Positions 1 to 10,897 of a stretch of 64,000 bases of DNA are shown here, piece by piece. A model generated the notes under the pieces. The model was not told where the DNA came from. It searched no databases and worked only from the letters and a program-made list of their open reading frames with translations. Position numbers and translations under genes: made by a program. Every line of letters starts with the position of its first letter. The stretch's first letter is position 1. Origin of the DNA: Endocalyx cinctus (lineage: Eukaryota > Ascomycota > Sordariomycetes > Amphisphaeriales > Apiosporaceae); assembly GCA_001600455.1 (NCBI GenBank), contig BCKC01000003.1:3014315-3078314 (forward strand), in the 5' to 3' direction.

Positions 1-60
1 TCTGCCGCCTCTAAAATCCAAATTTTTTTCAGAGAAAAATTGAGATATAACACATTCAAC

Positions 61-225
61 ATGGCCGTAGCCGGAACTTGTGCCCATTCCTTCTCCATGA
101 TCAAGTCGGACAATACCCTTGTCCAATGGGTTTGCAATGTATGCCACTCCGGACCTCACTGGTGGATTTTCGAGTGTAAATATTGCAGACTCCACACATG
201 CAGAGCTTGCGCGCAGAATATGTGA
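61..225 (+). CDS. Small Cys/His-rich probable zinc-binding protein
   Basis: 54 residues from an ATG at 61. Three CxxC pairs (C25/C28, C39/C42, C47/C50) surround a Trp-rich core with the motif HWWIFECKYC, plus H29, H33 and H45. This is a zinc-binding-like mini-domain, and I recall similar short conserved proteins of unknown function from filamentous fungi. A CTAAAA branch-like site and TTTTTTTCAG acceptor end at base 32, and the frame stays open from there to the ATG. The gene may therefore have a 5' UTR intron or further coding sequence outside the window. At the 3' end a possible GTGAGC donor overlaps the last Met codon; splicing to the TTTCCAG acceptor near 275 would still give Met then stop. 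No function can be assigned. Confidence 0.6.
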   Translation: MAVAGTCAHSFSMIKSDNTLVQWVCNVCHSGPHWWIFECKYCRLHTCRACAQNM

Positions 226-825
226 GCTCTCGCCATCTGGAATCATCATGTTCGGGGCTGGGATCTCTGATTTCCAGGTAAGTTGAGTGATCATATCTCA
301 TGTTTCAGATGAGCCATTCGGATGCGGTCCTGATATGAGATAAACGTCTGTGTACTAAAGGACTCGTCAGATTATCTCGTCAATCTCCTGGTTTCGCTCT
401 TTTCTATAGCGCCTAGTCCAAAACCAAAATACCTAGAATCAAAAACAAGAAACCCTACCGACTTTTCTCGAAACATAACCCCCACGAAGACTCCTGAGAA
501 CGAACTTGAAGAACGTTATGTAATTCACTAGGGAAATCCATTTATCATGCCGCCAGGGTATATCCCTGACTTGGTGGCGCCGGCACGCTGCAAGTCGTTT
601 GTTTTCATTGGCTTAGAGCCTCGGTATTGAGGGATCTTGCCAGCACGTTTTCTGCGTGGGTTTCTTCTCGCCTAATCAAGCCACCCAATGAGCCACATTT
701 TACAGGGTTACTTTCGAGGTGTCAAAAAGCTGGAGTGTGTTAGTATACTTGTCAAATGCGTCCCGGGTAATCCACCAGATCGATGCACGTTTCTTTCGGC
801 CATCATGATTTTATCGGCTTCTTCC

Positions 826-826
<1 letters not shown>

Positions 827-857
<31 letters not shown>
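827..857 (+). repeat. 31-base poly-T run
   Basis: Uninterrupted T run in intergenic DNA. Length may be affected by sequencing error. Confidence 0.9.
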
Positions 858-1209
858 CACCTTTCTGGCCTACGACTTGTCATTTCTCGAACCGCTGATT
901 CTTGCGGTCTGACATAAAGCATTTACTTGAAGTCTTCATGAAACGACCAGGATTTAGGCGTTGACATCATTTCTTTTTCCTTCACTGTTCATTTCAAGCA
1001 TATACAATAGGCACGGAAAAAACACTTTGGCGGCGATGGGTAGTTTTTATGGGCTTCCTTTTCTTTCCTATTTTCTGTTTTCCCCTCCTAACTTGGCGTC
1101 AAAATAAATAAAAGGTACGCTTTGACAGGGGTTGGCTGGATGATATGAAGGAGGTTTCTGTATTTCCCACAGTGCGTTGATTTTTATGGCTTTTCTGCGT
1201 TGAATGTAT

Positions 1210-1239
1210 AAAAAAAAAAAAAGGGGGGGGGGGGGGGGG
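1210..1239 (+). repeat. Poly-A/poly-G junction
   Basis: Thirteen A followed directly by seventeen G. The G run could form a quadruplex or be an assembly-sensitive site. Confidence 0.9.
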
Positions 1240-2917
1240 CGGTTTACCTGGCATTAAAAAAACAACCCCCAGTACGCAAGTACAAAACGAGACAGAACAA
1301 TATATCAACTTACAAACAGATGTATACATGTTTAGTGATCGTCGTGCATAGACCAGTACCGAGTGCCACGCCTCGTGTCGTGATTTCACTTTTCGTATCA
1401 TATTTGATTGCTCTTCTTGGAATGCGGTGCCAGAGTATTCAAATATCCCTTCCCGAATGTGGTGATATCAGGGCTTTCTAGGTTACGATGAAGTCCTGCG
1501 TGGTTGAGGCTATACGTCTTGTTGGGGGGTACAGCACCAACTCAGCTGGCGTCGGGCAGGGCGACATGAAATCTTTACCCCCCTCCCCTCCTTCGGCTAT
1601 GTAGGTGTCAATGCCAGATAAGGCATGTCGTGTAACGAGATCCCATTTTCAACTCGCTTTCCCCTTTCCCGTCGCCCAATTTTTATTTTATTTTTTGTTT
1701 ATTTTCCGTGCCATGCGATTCATCTGCAAGGTCCCATTCGCGTACCAGAACCCATAGACGAAGCATTATTAATCAATTCAATTGGCCGTAGATGGAAAAC
1801 AAAAACGAAATATGGACAGCGATCGCTCTTTCTCTCTTTTTTTGCCTCTCTTGGGCGTACTTAACCGTTTGTGTGGCAGTCTAACAACAAGAAAAAAAAA
1901 AATTCAGCCTTGAAAATCATTTCTCACATTATTTCTTGCTCCGATCATCGGGTCTTTTACGTCCTCCTAGATCGCAATCCCCAGATTAAAAATCATGAAG
2001 CCAAGGAAGAAATAAAAATGATATGTACATAAATAACAAAAAAAAAAAAAAAAAAGAAATGATAAAAAAAGGAGAAGGAATAGAAAACTTCCTGTTTTGT
2101 TGATTTTGACCCCGTTTTGATTGGTTTTGTTTGTAACCTCACTGAGCTAATCATGCTGTCTTTGGAATCAACTTGGTCTCTCGCCTCCCCGGGTGTTCTT
2201 CCTCATCTTCCCCGTCTATTCAAATCGTTTGATATAATCCGAGACACAAATTGGGAGAAAACCGGGTACAGCTTCTGGGTAAATAATATTACATGTCATA
2301 ATCAGCAAGAACAACGCATTGAGCCTCTTTCTCGATATCCCTCCACCGCCTTTTTGAGAAGTTAAATAAGGTGAGCAATCAATCGAATATGCGTTTGCTC
2401 GACGCAACGAGGGAAGAGGAGGGAAAAAAAGAAAAAGAAATAACAAACTAGCCAACAAATGAATGGGGAAAATACATAGACGAGGTCATTTAATGGGATA
2501 TTTCGGTACTTCCCGCGGAAGCCGGCTCAGGTAGGATATCTAATTTCAGGTAGAGGTACTTGACGAAAGGGCGTGCCTATACCAGATAGTATTGACGATG
2601 TCGTCTATCACTTCAATTCTTTTTTCCACGAAGTTGCCACTTCAAACCGATATCGCTCTCTGCTAGGTAGGACCCTATACTCCAAACGTGTTTCTAGGAA
2701 GACGTCCATCGTCACATCGATCTGAAACTTCCAACATCCCGTCTTTGGACAACGGAGGCTCGTTTTCACCGCATGACGATATAGACAATTATCCTACACG
2801 GCCATAACATCATAAATTTTTCTTTCTTTTTTTTTCTCTATCCTTTTGATTTTTCTATTTTTTCTTTCTTTCTTCTTTTCCCCTATCCAAAACAGTACAC
2901 GATATCTACATACCATT

Positions 2918-4320
2918 TCAGGTATTCTTCGGCCAACTCCAGACATCTCTCTCGAGGATACGTCTAGTGACGGTGACATCATCACCGACCGCGATCTCCG
3001 CACCCCTTCCTTCCTCTCCCCGATCTGGTGTCTTGTCGTCGAGTAGGAAGGCGTACCGTCCGAAGATAGGTGAATACTTGTTTCCGCTGTCGACGCGACG
3101 ATCGGACATCAGCTTCTTGAGGACGCTACCCAGCTCCCCCCGGGCCATCGCACCCGTCTCGTAGTCGATGTTGATAGAGATGCAGCGGGCGCAGTTGGCC
3201 GTTAAGGCTAAGCGACATTCTCTTCCTCCTTTTCCTCCCCCGTCGTCGTCCTGCTCTTGCTCTTCCTGCCGTTGCTGCGTCCCTCGCCTCTCGATGAGAA
3301 GTTCGCTCCAGTAATCCTCCTCCCAAGCTTTCAGGGGCTCGCCCCGTCCCGAAGCGTCGCCGACATCGGTGCCGCTACCACCCGACGAGGACGAGTCCGA
3401 GTCCGAGGCGATGTCGTTGTCGTCATCTACCACGATGTTAGGCCGAAATTTGATCATCTCCATATCCACACCGCCCGGCAACCTGTCGCTGACGTCGCGC
3501 AGGGATGCCTTCGAAGTAACGAGGAACGGGGCCGCCTCGTTAAACGTGAGGAAATCCTTCTTCTTTTTCTCTTTCTCCTTCCCACCGTCCCCGGTAAGAT
3601 ACAAAGTCACGGACGAGAACCAAGATGATTTCTGCTGATCCTGCTCCTGCTCTCCTCCGGCGGTTTGGTTTTGGCTACCCGGCGCGTGCGCCAATACTTC
3701 CCGCCCGCTGTCCCCTATGTACACGAGGATGGTGGCGTACCCGAACTTCTCGGAGAACCAGGCGTCGTAAGGGTCGCCCATGCGATAGGCCGTCGTCGGG
3801 CTGCCGAACAGCTTGACGTCGACGGTGCGCAGATCCGTGGTATCCGGACGCAGCGGCACGCGTAGCGTAGGACCACTCCTTTCCTTTCTCTTTCTCCCGT
3901 CGTTGTCGGGGCGGTACGTCACGACGATCTCCCCCTTCTCGGCATCATCGTCGTCGTCGTCGATGATAATCTCCTGATCGAATAAGACGCATTCGGGGAA
4001 ATAAGCCGTCTGGATGTTCTTGTAGATCCCCTCGGCGAGCACCTTCAGCAGCATGAAGCGCCGGTCGTGCTCGAGTCCTTCCGGCCTTAGCCGGGTGCGG
4101 GCTACCGAGTGGGGCCGGAGCGATTTTATAGGGTAGATGTAGAGCTTTTTTTTTTTTCGTTTAGTTCACGTGTAAGAGAGATCGAAGTTGAGAGGATGGG
4201 GAAAATAGGAAGAAGAAGGAGGGTAGAGGGAAAGGGGTTAAAAAGTCAGGTCTATGAGTCTTTTAATGCTGGGGGAGGGCTTTTCTCGCTTGTTCTCACC
4301 TCTGTGATCTTCATTTTCAT
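2918..4320 (-). CDS. MOSC-domain protein (mARC-like)
   Basis: Two exons: 4300..4320 and 2918..4144, giving 415 residues. Exon 1 encodes only seven residues (MKMKITE). Joining it to exon 2 restores the classic start of the MOSC N-terminal beta-barrel, with LYIYPIKSLRP followed by GLEHDRRFMLLK, and this decides the start. The MOSC domain occupies about residues 320-415. It has a CARC motif whose second Cys (about 328) aligns with the position that carries the molybdenum cofactor in mARC proteins, then KYSPIFGRYAFLL. Family members are usually molybdenum-cofactor oxidoreductases or sulfur carriers; the substrate here is unknown. Acidic and Gln-rich low-complexity insertions (Asp run near residue 70, EQEQDQQ, Ser-rich stretch) separate the blocks. 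The intron acceptor is a poly-A tract ending in AG, 5' of which lies CTAAAC. Confidence 0.85.
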
Positions 4321-7300
4321 TCGTCTGTGTAACCTAACGGGACAGATCCCAGTAATGCCCTCAAAAAAAAAAAAGGTTCTAGCCCTCGAAAATTACGTAG
4401 ACCGTGGTCGTCTTTCTTATCACTTCGTCAAGTCCGTCACCGATTCTTAAGTAAACTCTATACTGTCTTCAAAGTAGATTGGGATAATACGCAACGCTAA
4501 CTATTCGATATAAGTTAGGAGAGTTTAAATGATGTTCAACAATTCTCAATAATGAAATATACGTACATCCACGACAATACGACATGAGATATATAATGCT
4601 GTGACTAGGGATAGAAAAAAAACACCGCGATCACACAGTTGGAGTAGTTAAAAAGAGAAGGGGAGATCTTATAAATAGTAAGCATTCACTGACGTTACTG
4701 GGTCCGGGCACGGAGGAGTTGACGGGTGGAGTCGACTAGGTTAGTTCCTCCTATCTTCAGTGCGGAGAGACTTGGGTATCAATTTATCCCTTGCGTTCTA
4801 CCAATCTACTTATCTCACAAATTCAAGTTTGCGACATGTAAGTGGTAAATGGCAATGACTTTGAATTCTGATGGGTTAAGATATTATCCCTGTTATTCGT
4901 CAGCTATCCCCTCTTGGTCGTATCTACAGTACCACAGAAGACAAGCTCTATCCTATGTCATGAAATCTTTTCAGGTTCATGTTTTGCTTAGTCTTCAATT
5001 TAACAAGACGCCAACCCCAGATACGAGTCGTAAACTTAAACAAAGAAAACGCGAGATCTACTTGATTATTATACCTGTATCTTCATGTTTATGCAGCGAC
5101 AATGGCATCGGGATTTAACAACACTTCCGACTGTTATGACCTTAAGATTATTGACGAAATGACTTATCAGCCAGGTAAAAAATTTAGATTATCGTAAAAC
5201 AACAACTCGGGGTATAGGGTCACCTATGGCAAGATCTAAGGTTTTAGATTATCTTTGCGATACTGAGATACTTAATAGTAAAATTAATTTGACCATTCCA
5301 TCTTATAGCCATGGTGTATCTGATAAAGTAGATATTCATAATGTTTTATGGTTCCGAACCATTGGTTCGGCCGCAAAATTAGGACAACGGGCCGCGTAAT
5401 GCGTTTCTTGTTCCAACGCCGCCTTTGCTAAGATTCCTATATCATATCGCAAATCTCTAGAAAGAAAGCCTGCCGTTGTATGCGCAAGAACTGTAGAATA
5501 AGAATAAGACAACATACCGAAGAAGTCCGTAGACTTGAGACTCGTTTCGCAGATGGCAAAGACACATCTCGGACTGGCGAGCGATAAGATAACAGAGACA
5601 TCCGCTGTACTGGACCACAGCCCTAGCGTGTTCAAGCTGTATTGTAAAAGTAGTCCGACATGCTCTAGTCGAAGTATACGAGATCATGATGTCTTTGACA
5701 TATCACCGTAAGCTATAGCAAAAACCTGTTGTATAGACCAGACGGAGATGATCGCGCAGACTCCTAGTGAAGTTTCTTGAGAAACATTTACACCTAACGC
5801 CGTAGGACGAGTCAAACGTGGGATTTGGTATAATTACCTCTGATACCTAAACTCTTCCGAGAGAATCAGATGGGTGGCGTCACGTGCAGACCGCTCCTTC
5901 ACACTCGCGCATCAACTCGGAAGACGTTCTCATCCGTCGCCTCTGCGTCCCACTCGAATTCTGTCGTCGTCGTATGAAGCATGACCCCCTTCCCGCCTCA
6001 TCTTGAATGCAGTGGCGGAAAAGGGCCATCGACGTAAATTGTCAAGTGGCACGTAATCACTCAGCCTCAGGCCATGAATGACCTTGACCGCTCTTATGCG
6101 TCTTGGCCCGGTCTTGGTAACCAGCAGCCCCGAGAGGGTTCTAGTTCGAATCTCACGAAAATTTGCATCGAATATCACTACAGCCCGGCTGCTGTCTTAC
6201 GTGGTTGTTCCATCGGCAGGGAACATGTGCCACAATCTGACATGCCGATGGTAGCTGAGGACAGTAGAGTAGACTGGTAAAATTATAGAGGTTGGAATTT
6301 TGCATCTAACTATGCTACGGGCGTGCGTCCTATTTGGCGCGTTTTCACGTAACACCGTAGGATTCGCACCCCACCAGGAGGAAGGTGAATGGTCGAGAGG
6401 ATCGCGCGACCTGGGTAAGCTAGAGAATAAGAAATGCTACGAGCGTCATTGATTTCGCCCTATATTATGCAAATTATGTCTCTCGGAGCAATTTTCTCCC
6501 CGCGATATACTGGAATCGTTAAAAGTGAGGTCACACATGTGCCACTAGGTATCGTGTATCCCAGCCCATTACCTCGTATCCAACATGTGGCGCATATCAG
6601 ATCCTGCCTCAAGAAAGAGGCGGGGCCAAGACGACATGACCAGGACAGAATGGTATACTAAGGTATGCTGAACGGCGGAAGGTTGCAGCAACGCCGTCAT
6701 TTTGTTGTGGAATATACGCTGATACGCTGGACACAAAATGCGTGTGACTTGTTCTCGTCATAAAGCAGGAAGCCGTGGTGCTTATCCCATATTCGTGCAG
6801 TGGAAGCGCTGAACATCCAAGGGAAACCCGGTAATCAGTACCCGGTAGATCGGCCTCCCATAGAACAATGAATGTATGTTAGGCTGCATCGTGCCCGGAA
6901 TCACGGGGCTCGCTTTGGTACACCATTTTGAGTTTAAGCTTATTGATCGGCTCTTAACATATGCGCACGCTTACGCCAAGAAGGATCGGTAGTAGAAAGA
7001 CAACACGTTAGCTGATCCTACCATGGCACGAATCAAGCCCTGTTCATCCAAACCAAGGCTTCTTGTTATTTGACGCGTTATGTATGCCGCTAAGGATAGT
7101 TAACTGAGCCTTACTTTATGCAGCGGCGACTTCGGAACCGACCCTATGTCAGGTAGCGTAATGCGGTTGGAAGCAAGCAACGAAAATGTGACCAGTACAT
7201 ATGGAATCTGATATTGATATTTTTTTTTTTGCTTCTTCTTCAAATCCCATTTGGGACAAACGAAAGAAAGGGCGTCCGATCTCCCAATAGAACATCTGTT

Positions 7301-9703
7301 TAGGCAGCTCATCCGTATCAATCATAATCCCTATTGGTTGGTGAAGCTTATTACCAACAAGCTAAATTATTTGGGTTGACTGAGGCTGATCGACATGCAA
7401 TTGTGAAATACAAAATAGGCTGCATATGTACGAAGTGTGATAATGGATAATAAGATTGCGGAGTAGCGACATGACGAGGGTAGAATGTTACTTACTGAAC
7501 GACTGATAACTGTCCTCGGTTCTCGGCTGACGATCTATTGAGGGGTTTGATAATATGACATAAAATCCCCAACCTACATAATGAAGATTTGTCGGAATCC
7601 TGGAAATATCACACTTTTGGGAATGATGTTTTTGATCGCGTGGAGAAAAGGATGAGCAAGTCCTACGAATTCTTGTAACGTAAAATTCTGGTGATCTGTG
7701 ACCTACGTTCTAGACCAACAGTATACGTGGGGGGTGTAAGAGTCTACCACGGCTTCTGGAATCGGTGCAACACATGGCACGAGGTTGTTAATCCGGGGTA
7801 ACAGCGTTCTGGTCGAAATGTCGGTGGCTCTGGTGACCGCGGTATGATCTCATTAGATTAGGCTGTCACATTTTTATCTTTGATGGTGCCTTTTGATACA
7901 ACATTAGACCATTATTATTGAATTCAATAGTGATCATAATGATGCAGATGCGCTATTCCTTATGATTAGAAAATGTAACATAACGGGGGCTGTTTGAAGA
8001 AGCTGTGGAATGTGGACGAGTGACCGCATGCTTTAACATCATATGCGAAGTAACAGGCATGTAAATATACGAACCCACGAAAACCGTACATAAACACATA
8101 ATATTCTAATGACCTAATACCATAGTAAAGTATCTGCGAATAGCTTCAACAGGGGTATATGACGGAATATAAACTGATTGAAGGTGTTGACGTGATGACT
8201 AGGGACTCGGTATGTCCCGAAGCTCCCACCGGACTTTATTTTATCGACATAGTGTACACTACTGTACTTGTACTGTATATAGTATAAAATATGTGTATAC
8301 GTACATCCAAGTACTGACACCGCATATATGTGAGAATCATAGTCTATACATTACCTTTTATGGTTAACGAATCAGGTAATGAGAGGTATACTTGGCTTAT
8401 ATAGAACTAAAAGAGTAAATGATGAAATTAAGAAGAAATACCTTTATGTGTAGTATTTTCATCCTGCCGCAAACCTATCCGCGCGACTAAGAAAATGATC
8501 TCAATCCTGTTTCACCGCCAACTAAGGCGCTTATAATGAAGAGTACAACGATTATTTTGAAACCATTCTAAACCTATCGGCTCTTAATTAGTGTATTTAT
8601 TATATTTTGTTCGAAGAGGCTTAAGAGATATAAAAAGAATAAGAAGAAAGGAATTAAAAAAAAAAAAAACAATAATAATCAATTGATATATTCTATTCTA
8701 GAATATACATATAGGGGTATACTGGGATGTATTTGTTTAATTTTCCTCTCAGTAGCAAATACCAATCCCCATCACGTTGGCCCTGGTAATTTCAATTTCT
8801 ATATGACATGTCCATATATCCATAAGCAGCCTAAGTCAGCCTAAGTAGATCATCTCAGGGGGGGTCTTAAGTTCGAAAAAAAAAAAAAAAAAAAAAAGGT
8901 AAACAGTGGGTTCCCGAGCGTTACATCTAACTTTTAGTCACATTTCCCTTTTTCCCCTTGTCGCCTTATATCCATATGGATACAATACACAATAGTAGTA
9001 TCCATACTAAAAAGAACATCTTTATCAATCTCTGAACCAGCATGACGGCCAATCTCATCTGAAACAGGGCCTACCCCATCCAAATCTTTTTTTGACCAGT
9101 AGTCTATCGTGACAAGACTAATCCCGGTAAATTTCCTAAGCCGTACAGCCCTTTTAGCTCTCTTAGTCTATTACAGAGACTACGTCGTTCATTATTTCGC
9201 CCAGTGCCAACGGTACCAAGCAGTACCAGCAGTACCACCACATCACCAATCATCAAGTACCGTGACGATTTCTCGCGGATCCCTAAAAGCAAAATGCTGG
9301 CTCTGCTGACACCAAGATGTCTACTAACGTGACAAAGTACCCTATGATCCATGCATGTGGTTCCGGATCCGTTTTGGGACCACTACGATGGAGCAGGGAA
9401 GGTTTTCCTCATATGTAAAGGCTTAAGGTAAGGAGGCTATGCCACTGCTATGGCAATGTTCATTGTTACATTTGCTCCTGCAGCTTTAATATATATCGAT
9501 AATCTCCTGTGGGAGAAGGTACCTCGGAGAGTGTCTTTTTTTTGTCCTTTTGTTTGTGGTGATCTTATCCTTTTCATTCTCTTCCATTTTACTTATTGCT
9601 CATTTATTCTGCTTCCCGTACCCTCGAGTTTCTGAGAAACTCTTTAGCTCATCTTATAGATCCATCCCTTACTAGCAATTTTTGTTAATTTATATTCGTA
9701 GCC
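4321..9703. other. Gene desert, no gene recognised
   Basis: About 5.4 kb between the MOSC gene and the GH76 gene. No ORF above about 100 codons and no family motif was seen on either strand. The longest fragment is 5336..5635 on the minus strand (99 codons), with protein-like composition but no recognised family. Poly-A runs lie near 8659-8671 and 8876-8897. I saw no terminal repeats or transposase motifs, but strongly decayed mobile DNA cannot be excluded by eye. Confidence 0.5.
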
Positions 9704-10897
9704 ATGGTCTCTGCTTCGGCCATTGGCAGCTTAGCTGCCAGAGCAGTTTTTTTAATGTCTAGTCGCGTTGATTTCGCTGACCAAGATACTTATACTACGC
9801 GTGCCACTACCGCATTGAATGAGTTAACAACATGGTATGACGGCACTACCGGCCTTTGGGATTCGACTGGTTGGTGGAACAGCGCCAACTGCCTCACCGT
9901 GCTGGCAGACTTCGCCGTCCTGAACCCGACCAAAGCCAAATCAATGAACATCCCGACCACGATACAGAACACGTATGAGCAGGCCCAGTTGACTACGGTC
10001 CAGGCCCAGAAGACGCTTTCCGTAGCCGGTCTACCCATCTCGACCTACACGAGGGTTTCGAAACGGGACGGCGACATTCGTAAGAGAGGTAACATCCGCA
10101 AGAGAGGTTTCGACAACTTCCTCAACGACTACTACGACGACGAAGGATGGTGGGCGCTAGCGATGATCCGCAGTTTCGATATCGGCGTTTACGGCATCAG
10201 CGATCAGGATTATCTCGGCGCCGCCGTCGAGATATTCGAGGACATGAAGAACGGAACCTCCCCCTGCGGCGGCATTTACTGGTCTAAAGTGGAGACGTAC
10301 ACCAACGCTATCGCCAACGAGCTCTTCCTCAGCGTCGCCGCGTCGCTCGCGAACCGGATACCGGCGAAGAAGCAGTACTACCTAAACGTGGCGCTGGAGC
10401 AGTGGCAGTGGTTCCAGGGCAGCGGGCTGATCAACTCGAACAACCTGATCAACGACGGTCTCACGGACGACTGCAAGAACAACGGCATGAACACGTGGAC
10501 GTACAACCAGGGCGTCATCCTCGGCGGCCTGGTCGAGCTCTCCAAGGCGACGGGGAACACGACCTACCTCGACAACGCCGCCACCATCGCCACGGCCGCC
10601 ATCGCGGCCAAGTCTCAGGACGGCGTCCTGTACGAGGGCTGCGAGCCCGACTGCGGCACCGACGGCGTTCAGTTCAAGGGTATCTTTATGCGCAACCTCC
10701 AGTACCTCCAGCAGGCCGCTCCCAGGGACACGTTCAAGAACTTCATCCTCACCAACGCCGACGCCATCTGGGCCAACGATCGTAACACCGATAACAACCG
10801 TCTAGGCCCTACTTGGCCCGGCCCCTTCTCCGCCGCCTCGGCTGGTACCCACAGCTCTGCTTTGGACGCCCTCATCGGCGCCGTAGCGGTGTCCTAA
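9704..10897 (+). CDS. Glycoside hydrolase family 76 (alpha-1,6-mannanase-type), secreted
   Basis: 397 residues, single exon, with a strong GCCATGG start context. The GH76 hallmarks are the catalytic Asp pair in YYDDEGWWALA (D145, D146), GWWNSANCLTVLAD near 56-69, CGGIYWSKVETYTNAIANE near 200, and TYNQGVILGGLVELSKATGN. The family attacks alpha-1,6-mannan backbones, either in cell-wall remodelling or in digestion of mannans. The first 25 residues look like a signal peptide, but its hydrophobic core is broken by Arg13. No C-terminal GPI hydrophobic tail is seen, so a soluble secreted enzyme is more likely than a wall-anchored DFG5/DCW1-type protein. A TAG acceptor-like site lies two bases before the ATG, so a 5' UTR intron is possible. 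Residues 119-135 hold three Lys-Arg pairs (see repeat entry). Confidence 0.88.
   Translation: MVSASAIGSLAARAVFLMSSRVDFADQDTYTTRATTALNELTTWYDGTTGLWDSTGWWNSANCLTVLADFAVLNPTKAKSMNIPTTIQNTYEQAQLTTVQAQKTLSVAGLPISTYTRVSKRDGDIRKRGNIRKRGFDNFLNDYYDDEGWWALAMIRSFDIGVYGISDQDYLGAAVEIFEDMKNGTSPCGGIYWSKVETYTNAIANELFLSVAASLANRIPAKKQYYLNVALEQWQWFQGSGLINSNNLINDGLTDDCKNNGMNTWTYNQGVILGGLVELSKATGNTTYLDNAATIATAAIAAKSQDGVLYEGCEPDCGTDGVQFKGIFMRNLQYLQQAAPRDTFKNFILTNADAIWANDRNTDNNRLGPTWPGPFSAASAGTHSSALDALIGAVAVS
10073..10108 (+). repeat. 18-bp tandem duplication inside GH76 gene
   Basis: Two imperfect 18-base copies encode DIRKRG and NIRKRG. With the preceding SKR they place three dibasic KR pairs (120-121, 127-128, 133-134) just before the catalytic Asp pair. 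KR is the recognition sequence of Kex2-type processing proteases. Confidence 0.85.

Larger units (their letters stand above)
226..2917. other. Intergenic region, no gene recognised
   Basis: About 2.7 kb. Only short ORFs without family resemblance are present. The stretch is marked by long homopolymer runs (separate entries), an A tract near 2038-2055 and pyrimidine-rich stretches near 2820-2885. Confidence 0.6.

Noticed and set aside
6085..6170. Possible tRNA: AGTTCGAATCT resembles a T-loop/B box
   Set aside because: The flanking bases do not form a T stem, and no matching acceptor or anticodon arm could be folded.
9450..9635. 61-codon hydrophobic ORF upstream of the GH76 gene as an alternative first exon
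   Set aside because: The GH76 ORF already has its own start with Kozak-like context and signal-like N-terminus, and no clear in-phase donor joins the two.
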